Positions 57,989 through 64,000 of a DNA stretch of 64,000 nt are shown here, in pieces. Origin of the DNA: Gammaproteobacteria bacterium (GTDB taxonomy: Bacteria > Pseudomonadota > Gammaproteobacteria > SZUA-229). The notes beneath the pieces were generated by a model. The model saw only the letters and a program-made list of their open reading frames with translations, had not been told where the DNA came from and did no database searches. The translations under genes were made by a program, and so were the position numbers. The DNA lies in the NCBI GenBank assembly GCA_026195895.1, contig JAPHRO010000026.1:81135-145134 (forward strand). The letters run 5' to 3'. Numbering within the stretch: the first letter of the stretch is position 1; each line of letters opens with the position of its first letter.

Positions 57989-58644
57989 GACTGCACTCCT
58001 TTACGCCCGGCAATGGCGCCGTTATACCAGCGGGCTAAAAATAGCGTCACCATATGGCTTAATTTACTGAAGGGAATGGCGATCATTAGAGCTTCCACAC
58101 TCAGCACATGCAGTGCCAGCATGGTGTTATATTCAAAGAGCATGTGATGGTAAGCCATGTAACCGGTGAGCAAAGGCAGAAATGTTAGTGCCCATGTTAA
58201 ATAGTCTTCCGGAGTCGATAATAATTTCAGTACCGGATTCCATACCCGGTGCAGCAGCAGCACAATTAATGCTAATAAGGTAACCACAGTAATGGCATCA
58301 ATCAGTGATGAGCGTAAACCGGGCCAGCTTATACCCAGCGTGCTGTCGATCAATTGAATGTGGGGTACAAAAAACAGCAGCACGATGAAAAATCCGATAT
58401 GGAAAATATAGCCGCTCAGGTAAACCAGCAGCCCTTTCTGCAACATGCCCTGGGGTGGAACAAAGCGCCTGAATATCGTTTTAATGCCGGCAGACATTAC
58501 ATCGCTGTTACGAGCTTCGGACAAATCTGTCGCACGCCCCAGTAGCAGAATTTGTATCACCCGCATGGTTAGTCCCAGCAACATAATGATGGTCGCCCAT
58601 TGCAGGCCAGTGCTTTTCGCCCATATCAACAACGCTGTATCCAT
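57985..58644 (-). CDS. isp1: NarI-like cytochrome b subunit Isp1
   Basis: A 219-residue integral membrane protein with about five helices (IIMLLGLTMRVIQILLL, YLSGYIFHIGFFIVLLFF, AITVVTLLALIVLLLHRV, WALTFLPLLTGYMAYHHMLF and LALHVLSVEALMIAIPFSKL). Histidines at the helix ends (for example in IFHIG, LLHRVW, YHHML and LHVLS) are candidate heme b ligands as in NarI. It anchors the hydrogenase and passes electrons to quinone. Overlaps isp2 by four bases. Confidence 0.93.
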   Translation of the reverse strand: MDTALLIWAKSTGLQWATIIMLLGLTMRVIQILLLGRATDLSEARNSDVMSAGIKTIFRRFVPPQGMLQKGLLVYLSGYIFHIGFFIVLLFFVPHIQLIDSTLGISWPGLRSSLIDAITVVTLLALIVLLLHRVWNPVLKLLSTPEDYLTWALTFLPLLTGYMAYHHMLFEYNTMLALHVLSVEALMIAIPFSKLSHMVTLFLARWYNGAIAGRKGVQS

Positions 58645-58689
58645 GACTCACCCCGTGATTTACACAGTTATCAGTTATTGGTTAAGAAT

Positions 58690-59790
58690 CTACTTCTTTA
58701 ACTCTTCATCAAGCGTTTCGCTACTCACTTTAAAATGCCTGTCTTTTGCGGATTGCTTGCTTTGCTTATTCATTGCGGCAACCGCAACACCTGCTGCTGC
58801 GCCGGCAACCACGGCGGTCACTGCTGGCCCCCTTAAATCGGTCAGAGGCTCAGAAACCGCTTCATAAATACCCCCCATATCCCAGAAATCCGGTTGCGAG
58901 CAACCAATACAGCCATGACCCGACTCGATGGGGAAACTGGTTTCCTGGTTCCATTTGGTGGTCGCACAGGAATTGTAGGTGACCGGCCCTTTGCAGCCGA
59001 GCTTGTACAAACACCAGCCTTTGCGTGCGCCCTCGTCATCGAAGGTTTCTGCAAACAGCCCCTGGTCGTAGAAGGTGCGTCGATAGCAACGATCATGGAT
59101 GGTTTCGCCATAAAAGGCTTTGGGACGACCGACAGTATCCAGCTCAGGAATTGCGCCAAAGGTCAGAAAATGCGCCAGCACCCCCGTGATAACCTCACCA
59201 ATGGGTGGGCAGCCGGGAATATTAATAATCGGTTTGTCGTCAATCAGATCTGTAACGGAAACTGCACCGGTAGGGTTCGGCCGGGCTTTGGGCAGTCCGC
59301 CATAGGCCGCACAGGTACCGACGGCAACGATTGCCATGGCGCCTTTGGCCGCGTCTTCCAGCATCTGTAAATTGGTCATCCCCGCAATAGTGGAATAAAC
59401 GCCATTTTCGGCCACCGGAATAGAGCCATCAACGATCAGCAAATACTTGCCCTTATGCTCGGCCATGGCCTGTTCGCGGGCTTCTTCTGCCTGAAAGCCG
59501 GATGCGGCCTGCAAGGTATGGTGATAATCCAGGGAAATAAAATCGAATATCAACGATTCGATGGAGGGCTGGGAGGAGCGTGTCAGGGATTCGGTGCAAC
59601 CGGTGCATTCCTGGAAAGATAACCAGATAACCGATTGTCGTTTGGCTTTGGCCAGTGATTCTGCCATGGCAGGCACCATGGAGGGGGATAATGCCATTGA
59701 TGACGCCAGTGCCGTGCAAAATTTTAGAAATGTTCTGCGACTGATTCCGCGCCTTGCCAGTAAATTACCTAAATTGTCATTTTCAGCCAT
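58690..59790 (-). CDS. hynS: [NiFe]-hydrogenase small subunit, Tat-exported
   Basis: A 366-residue iron-sulfur subunit. Twin-arginine motif SRRTFLK at 17-23. Cluster cysteines are in SFQECTGCTESL and VGTCAAYGG (proximal), GCPPIG, and the distal/medial set from HDRCYRRTFYDQG to CSQPDFWD. The proximal cluster has the standard CTGC, and Gly in the GTCAAYGG position where O2-tolerant enzymes have extra cysteines, so an O2-sensitive standard enzyme is expected. A C-terminal hydrophobic helix (GPAVTAVVAGAAAGVAVAA) anchors it in the membrane, with an about 30-residue tail beyond. Confidence 0.95.
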   Translation of the reverse strand: MAENDNLGNLLARRGISRRTFLKFCTALASSMALSPSMVPAMAESLAKAKRQSVIWLSFQECTGCTESLTRSSQPSIESLIFDFISLDYHHTLQAASGFQAEEAREQAMAEHKGKYLLIVDGSIPVAENGVYSTIAGMTNLQMLEDAAKGAMAIVAVGTCAAYGGLPKARPNPTGAVSVTDLIDDKPIINIPGCPPIGEVITGVLAHFLTFGAIPELDTVGRPKAFYGETIHDRCYRRTFYDQGLFAETFDDEGARKGWCLYKLGCKGPVTYNSCATTKWNQETSFPIESGHGCIGCSQPDFWDMGGIYEAVSEPLTDLRGPAVTAVVAGAAAGVAVAAMNKQSKQSAKDRHFKVSSETLDEELKK

Positions 59791-59844
59791 GGACTTATAC
59801 CTTTTGTTATTTTTACGGTACTCAGGGCAACTCTAAACCATAGA

Positions 59845-60237
59845 TTACAGTCTTTCTCTCGCTACTCTTATATCATCATCATGTGCGCATAATATCGCCG
59901 GTATGCGCCCTACTTCTAACTGTTCCGCCAGGACCCGGTCATCAATATTCCTGTGGACAACCCACCAGACGCCAGACAATGCGGTTTCATAAATCTCGGT
60001 ATCGCCAGCCAGACTGGCTGTTGCGCTGATTTCACCATTGCCCAGACGCTGTTTGAGGCTATCATAATCGGTAGCTGACAGGGGCATGGATTTGATATCA
60101 ATGACACCCGTCTCACCACTGCTCAAATAGGCATCCAGTAACTGCTTCAGTTCATGCAGCACGGCATCTACCATATTACATTCAGCATCGAGGCCCGTGA
60201 TCTCCGTATTAACCGGTATGTCCTGCAGTCGGGTCAT
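59845..60237 (-). CDS. HupH/HyaF-like hydrogenase accessory protein (C-terminal domain only)
   Basis: A 130-residue protein matching the C-terminal domain of HupH: LKQRLGNGEISATAS, then YETALSGVWWVVHRN and VGRIPAILCAHDDDIRVARERL. HupH proteins are about 280 residues, so the N-terminal half is missing, here as a natural short form rather than a frameshift. Involved in maturation of the small subunit. ATGA overlap with the protease gene upstream. Confidence 0.85.
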   Translation of the reverse strand: MTRLQDIPVNTEITGLDAECNMVDAVLHELKQLLDAYLSSGETGVIDIKSMPLSATDYDSLKQRLGNGEISATASLAGDTEIYETALSGVWWVVHRNIDDRVLAEQLEVGRIPAILCAHDDDIRVARERL

Positions 60238-60704
60238 TCTTTCCAGTTCTCCGTAATCTCGAACACCTTGCTACAGGCTCTTGGAATCGCCTCGGCCACT
60301 TTTTCCGTGGGCTGCTCTCCCCAGCCAAATTTCTCTGGCTGAATCCCGACCAGTGCTCGGTGAGCCGGCAGCTTGCCCTGCAGCATGGCAACCCCCAGCG
60401 CATCTTTCAGGCCAATCTCATGGGCACTGGATTTTTTACCATTGGCAATAAACGCATCCATTTCGATACCTTCAAAAACCCTGATGCTGCCTGGTGGCAA
60501 ATTCAATTCTGCGGTATCCACGACAATCAACCTGTCCGCCTGCTCAATGGGTATAGCAAGGTTGAAACTATGGGTGCCGCCATCAACGATGTCGGCATTT
60601 TTAATACAATTTGTCTGTTTAATATAATTAACAACATGAACACCAATACCTTCATCCGTTTGTAGGGTATTGCCCAGCCCAAGTACAAGAACCTTCTTAT
60701 TCAT
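60234..60704 (-). CDS. Hydrogenase maturation protease
   Basis: A 156-residue endopeptidase of the HyaD/HupD family that removes the C-terminal tail of the large subunit after nickel insertion. The family motif GLGNTLQTDEGIGVHV has the metal-binding Asp/Glu, and the VDGGTHSFNLA and IVVDTAEL segments follow. It is the first gene of the structural operon, unlike the common order where it follows the large subunit. Divergent from hypC. Confidence 0.93.
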   Translation of the reverse strand: MNKKVLVLGLGNTLQTDEGIGVHVVNYIKQTNCIKNADIVDGGTHSFNLAIPIEQADRLIVVDTAELNLPPGSIRVFEGIEMDAFIANGKKSSAHEIGLKDALGVAMLQGKLPAHRALVGIQPEKFGWGEQPTEKVAEAIPRACSKVFEITENWKE

Positions 60705-60986
60705 ATCACTGCCCCAAATAAACTGAAATATATCAGAAACCGCCAGAGACAGGCTTTTTAAATTTATATGTCTAAACTTTTTTTATTGTTTTTTTAAACA
60801 ATTTATCCAGCCTCCTGTTAAATATATAACCCAATTCAGAGCGGTTATACAGTCGCCTTTCACTTATAGTTGATGCACCGCAAAGCCGTTACCACCGCTG
60901 GTCTGATTAGCAATAAAATACCGCTTGTATTCAAGAACTGGCTATACTTTAATCCTAAACGAATAAACCAGAAAAAATGACCCACC
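60705..60986. promoter_or_regulatory. Divergent control region of the hydrogenase operons
   Basis: 282 AT-rich bases between the protease gene and hypC. A TATACT hexamer at 60943-60948, about 38 bases before the hypC ATG, is a possible -10 for hypC; no convincing -35 or -24/-12 element was seen. Long T runs lie at about 60779-60796. No gene is visible. Confidence 0.4.
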
Positions 60987-61241
60987 ATGTGCCTTGCTAT
61001 ACCCATGCAAATAATCGAAATCAATGGATTCAATGCCCGCTGCGAAGCCAAAGGTGTTGAACGCGATGTCAGCCTGTTTATGTTACAGGGAGACCACATC
61101 AATACCGGCGACTATGTCATGGTACATATTGGTTATGCCATTCAGAAAGTCGAGCCGGAAGAGGCGCAAACCGCCTGGGAACTGTATGATGAAATGCTGC
61201 GACTGGAACAGGAACAACTAACAGGTAACAGCGATGCATGA
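60987..61241 (+). CDS. hypC: Hydrogenase maturation chaperone HypC
   Basis: An 84-residue HypC/HybG protein. It begins MCLAIPMQI with the essential Cys2, then the GVERDVSLFML core, GDYVMVHIGYAIQKV and EEAQTAWELYDEML. It holds Fe(CN)2CO with HypD and delivers it to the large subunit. hypA overlaps its stop by eight bases; a hyp run ABDF follows. Confidence 0.95.
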   Translation: MCLAIPMQIIEINGFNARCEAKGVERDVSLFMLQGDHINTGDYVMVHIGYAIQKVEPEEAQTAWELYDEMLRLEQEQLTGNSDA

Positions 61242-61599
61242 ACTCAGCGTCTGCCAGTCTATTGTGGATCAGGTTGTTGCTATTGCCAACAATAATCATG
61301 CCCAGGCGATTTGCAAAATTGATCTCGCCATTGGTCCTTTAGCAGGTATAGATATTCAACTATTAGAACATGCCTTTCCCGTTGCTTCCGCCGGTACTCT
61401 CGCAGAACATGCCGCTCTGGCCACCCAGCAATTGCCTATAAAAATTTCTTGTCAGAGCTGCAAACGCGAGTCCGAAGCACGCGCCAACCATCTGGTGTGC
61501 AGCCATTGCGGCGACTGGCATACTACGATTATTAGCGGTGATGAAATGCTCATCACCAGTGTCGAACTGGATGTCAAAGAGGATGCTCATTATGTGTGA
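61234..61599 (+). CDS. hypA: Nickel-insertion protein HypA
   Basis: A 121-residue HypA. The N-terminal MHELSV with His2 is the nickel site. The zinc site consists of two CxxC pairs (CQSC, CSHC) at about 73-93. It works with HypB to load nickel into the large subunit. Overlaps hypC by eight bases and hypB by eight bases. Confidence 0.95.
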   Translation: MHELSVCQSIVDQVVAIANNNHAQAICKIDLAIGPLAGIDIQLLEHAFPVASAGTLAEHAALATQQLPIKISCQSCKRESEARANHLVCSHCGDWHTTIISGDEMLITSVELDVKEDAHYV

Positions 61600-62419
61600 T
61601 ACCTGCGGCTGCAACATTACCCCCGGCAACAAACACCTGGTTGCTGAAGGCGGCAAACTGGAAGTCGATGCCAGCGGCAAAAAAGTCGTCGATGTCATGC
61701 ACAGTTTATTGCATGAAAACGATCATCAGGCGGAACATAACCGGCATCATTTTAATGCCCGCGGCATCCTGGCCATTAATTTAATGTCATCCCCCGGCTC
61801 GGGTAAAACGGCTTTGCTGGAAGCCACTATCGATGCACTGAAAGATAAATATAACATCGCCGTGATTGAAGGCGATCTGGAAACAGAAAATGACGCCGAA
61901 CGTATTCGTGCAAAAAATATTCCCGCCATTCAAATTGCTACCGGCACTGCCTGCCATTTAGATGCACACATGGTGCACGATGCTTTGCACAATCTGGATC
62001 TGCAAAACATTGATCTGGTTTTCATTGAAAATGTTGGCAATCTGGTTTGTCCTGCCAGTTTTGATCTCGGCCATCATTTAAACGTGACCCTGTTATCCAG
62101 CACCGAAGGCGATGACAAACCGGCAAAATATCCGGTGATGTTTAAAACCTCTGATTTATTACTCATTACTAAAGCTGATCTGCTGCCCCTGCTCGATGAC
62201 TTCGACACTGCTCGTGCAGAAAAATATTTCAGAAACCTGGCCAACCAGAGTCCAATCTTTACTTTATCCGCTACTAAAAATATTGCACTGGACAACTGGC
62301 TCGACTGGATAAATGAAAAAATACAGGCACACAGAAAAAATCTTGCAGAACACCCGGTTGATAAAAACCACATGCACCATAGCCACGATCATCATAGCCA
62401 TCACCATCATCACATTTGA
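61592..62419 (+). CDS. hypB: Nickel-incorporation GTPase HypB, with C-terminal histidine tail
   Basis: A 275-residue GTPase. The high-affinity nickel motif CDTCGC is at residues 2-7. The P-loop is SSPGSGKT (67-74), followed by IEGDLETENDAERI, GTACHLDAHMVHDAL (metal site) and ITKADLLP. A His-rich block lies in the N-terminal linker (41-54), and a second longer tail is at the very C-terminus (about 257-275, mostly His). Histidine storage stretches are usual after the N-terminal motif; a C-terminal tail of this size is unusual. The ATG at 61592 lies in the 3' end of hypA. Confidence 0.94.
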   Translation: MCDTCGCNITPGNKHLVAEGGKLEVDASGKKVVDVMHSLLHENDHQAEHNRHHFNARGILAINLMSSPGSGKTALLEATIDALKDKYNIAVIEGDLETENDAERIRAKNIPAIQIATGTACHLDAHMVHDALHNLDLQNIDLVFIENVGNLVCPASFDLGHHLNVTLLSSTEGDDKPAKYPVMFKTSDLLLITKADLLPLLDDFDTARAEKYFRNLANQSPIFTLSATKNIALDNWLDWINEKIQAHRKNLAEHPVDKNHMHHSHDHHSHHHHHI

Positions 62420-62432
62420 TTAAGGGATCACT

Positions 62433-63536
62433 ATGAGCAGCAATGCAAAACTATGGCTTGAGCGAATCCATCAACTGCCCCTGCCGGACACAATAAAAAT
62501 AATGAATGTTTGCGGCGGCCATGAACGCGCCATTACCCAGGCCGGCATCCGCACTTTATTACCCAAAAATATCGAACTGATTCCTGGCCCCGGCTGCCCG
62601 GTATGTATTTGTCCGGAAGAGGATATTTATCAGGCGATTCAATTATCACTGCGTGAAGATATAACCCTGGTTGCCTTCGGCGACATGCTACGGGTACCGG
62701 TCAATACGAAATCGACAACACGCACCCTGGTCGAAGCACAGGCACAGGGTGCCGATGTGCGCCCGATTGCCTCACCCAGCGAAGCCGTCGCCATTGCCAG
62801 ACAGCAACCGGACAAGGCCGTAGTATTTTTTGCCGCCGGTTTTGAAACCACAACCGCACCGGTTGCCGGCATGATGGCCGAAGGCGTGCCGGACAATTTA
62901 TTTTTATTATTATCCGGCCGACTCACCTGGCCTGCCGTAGCCCTGCTACTGGATTCCGAACAGGCGGGTTTTGATGCCCTGGTAGCACCGGGACATGTCT
63001 CCGCCGTCATGGGACCGGAAGACTGGAATTTTGTCATTGACAAACACCAGATACCGACCGCGATTGCCGGCTTTAATGCGGAAACTATTCTGGCGGCAAC
63101 CTATTCCGTATTGCGCCAGAAAATAGAACAGCGACTGTTTCTCGATAACTGTTATTCCTCCGTGGTTCAACCGGGCGGCAACCCAACCGCCAAAGCGCAA
63201 CTTCGTCAAACCATGAATGTCACCGATGCCAACTGGCGCGGAGTTGGCGTGATTAAAAACTCCGGCTTCACCTTAAGCGACAACTACCAGCAACACGATG
63301 CGCGCCGGCAGTTTCCCGGCTACGATGACGAAGCCCGTAAACGCGCCGGCGAAATGCCACCTGGCTGTGATTGCGCCCGCGTCGTGCTGGGAAAAATCTA
63401 TCCTAATCAGTGCAAACTTTATGGCAGGGCATGCACGCCCAGAAACCCGGTTGGCCCCTGCATGGTTTCCGATGAAGGCGCCTGTCGCATCTGGTGGTCG
63501 GGCGGTGTTCGCGATCAGTCAACACAAGTGGCCTGA
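62433..63536 (+). CDS. hypD: Hydrogenase maturation protein HypD
   Basis: A 367-residue iron-sulfur protein of the cyano/CO ligand pathway. Signature elements are NVCGGHERAITQAGIRTLLP, PGPGCPVCICPEEDI, the VAPGHVSAVMG segment and the C-terminal cluster CDCARVVLGKIYPNQCKLYGRACTP then CMVSDEGACRIWW. The [4Fe-4S] cysteines are present. ATG at 62433 follows hypB by 13 bases. Confidence 0.96.
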   Translation: MSSNAKLWLERIHQLPLPDTIKIMNVCGGHERAITQAGIRTLLPKNIELIPGPGCPVCICPEEDIYQAIQLSLREDITLVAFGDMLRVPVNTKSTTRTLVEAQAQGADVRPIASPSEAVAIARQQPDKAVVFFAAGFETTTAPVAGMMAEGVPDNLFLLLSGRLTWPAVALLLDSEQAGFDALVAPGHVSAVMGPEDWNFVIDKHQIPTAIAGFNAETILAATYSVLRQKIEQRLFLDNCYSSVVQPGGNPTAKAQLRQTMNVTDANWRGVGVIKNSGFTLSDNYQQHDARRQFPGYDDEARKRAGEMPPGCDCARVVLGKIYPNQCKLYGRACTPRNPVGPCMVSDEGACRIWWSGGVRDQSTQVA

Positions 63537-63542
63537 TAAAAA

Positions 63543-64000
63543 ATGCTCGCCAGAAAACTCCTTGTCACAGGCCAGGTACAGGGTGTTGGTTTTCGACCTT
63601 TTATTTTTAATCTGGCAGAAAAGTTAGAACTGACCGGCTGGGTACAAAATACCACCGGCCAGGTTGAAATATTGATTCAGGGTAACGAAAAAAATCTCAA
63701 TGAGTTCGAAGCAACTCTGACCAGACAGCATCCACCACTGGCAAAACCTCATATTGAATACACCAGTCAATGCCGCCCTGAAAATCTTGATAACTTTTCT
63801 ATTTTAAACAGCGCGGCCCATAACACTGCCGACATTCATATTCCGCCCGATTTTTTCACCTGTGATGATTGCTTAAACGAATTAACCGAAAAGCATGATC
63901 GTCGCTACCGCTATCCATTTATTAACTGCACGCAATGCGGGCCACGCTATACGCTGATCGAAAAACTGCCTTACGATCGCCCCAACACCAGCATGAAAAC
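63543..64000 (+). CDS. hypF: Carbamoyltransferase HypF, N-terminal part
   Basis: Truncated by the right edge; 152 codons visible of about 750. The acylphosphatase domain begins TGQVQGVGFRPFIFNLAEKLELTGWVQNTTG, and the zinc-finger region starts CDDCLNEL and CTQCGPRYTLIEKLPYDRPNT. HypF makes the cyanide ligand from carbamoyl phosphate. The ATG is six bases after the hypD stop, completing a hypCABDF set; hypE is expected to follow but lies outside. Confidence 0.93.
   Translation, partial: MLARKLLVTGQVQGVGFRPFIFNLAEKLELTGWVQNTTGQVEILIQGNEKNLNEFEATLTRQHPPLAKPHIEYTSQCRPENLDNFSILNSAAHNTADIHIPPDFFTCDDCLNELTEKHDRRYRYPFINCTQCGPRYTLIEKLPYDRPNTSMK

Overview
The window looks like chromosomal DNA of a gammaproteobacterium of moderate GC content, probably a facultative or chemolithotrophic, sulfur-related lineage. 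The evidence is: conserved gammaproteobacterial gene order priA-argS-SPOR protein, NADP-type monomeric isocitrate dehydrogenase, split-subunit transhydrogenase (pntAA-pntAB-pntB), an HdrD/NarI-linked (Isp-type) uptake [NiFe]-hydrogenase as known from purple sulfur bacteria, a DsrL-like iron-sulfur flavoprotein, a cysteine-less DsrC-like protein, a TusA-like protein and cytochrome c/DUF302 proteins. No transposase, prophage, CRISPR array, rRNA or tRNA was recognised. The species is not identifiable from what I can see.

Layout. 1-9.7 kb: palindromic repeat at the left edge, TPR protein, pnt operon, ferrochelatase, DUF523 and Sel1 proteins, a solitary DsrL-like oxidoreductase, a peroxiredoxin. 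9.7-13 kb: a LysR regulator divergent from a three-gene unit (HPP membrane protein, CBS-pair protein, DsrC-like protein without its cysteines and with an extra N-terminal domain); a perfect inverted repeat lies between them. 13-20.6 kb (minus strand): lipase, DUF4197, icd, fbp, flavoprotein, fructosamine kinase-like protein. 20.6-29.4 kb (plus strand): truncated globin, PNPOx-like protein, a 630-bp AT-rich gap with a DnaA-box cluster and a long hairpin (candidate replication origin), priA, argS, SPOR protein, SCP2-like protein, a soluble two-component pair, TfoX-like protein. 29.4-38.4 kb: HrpA helicase, cytochrome c-DUF302 fusion plus a second DUF302 protein, PilZ, pyruvate kinase, hydrolase. 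38.5-47.6 kb: an envelope/biofilm-type region: membrane-anchored ExeA-like ATPase, a sensor with a degenerate HD-GYP domain next to a LapG-like cysteine protease, a TPR/beta-barrel protein, a small proline-rich exported protein and a VPLPA-CTERM sorted protein. 47.6-54.8 kb: orphan ParA-like ATPase, pterin dehydratase, TusA-like protein, an MbcA/ParS-like protein with an ABC-2 exporter, class III nucleotide cyclase and TPR lipoprotein. 54.8-64 kb: hydrogenase locus, with protease, HupH-like protein, small subunit, Isp1, Isp2, large subunit on the minus strand and hypCABDF on the plus strand; hypF runs off the right edge.

How parts work together. The hydrogenase locus is a nearly complete structural and maturation set feeding H2 electrons through a b-type cytochrome and an HdrD-like iron-sulfur protein. 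The LysR-HPP-CBS-DsrC-like unit looks like a coherent, poorly described transport/regulatory module. The degenerate HD-GYP receptor beside a LapG-like protease resembles the logic of the LapD/LapG adhesin-release switch with a different receptor architecture.
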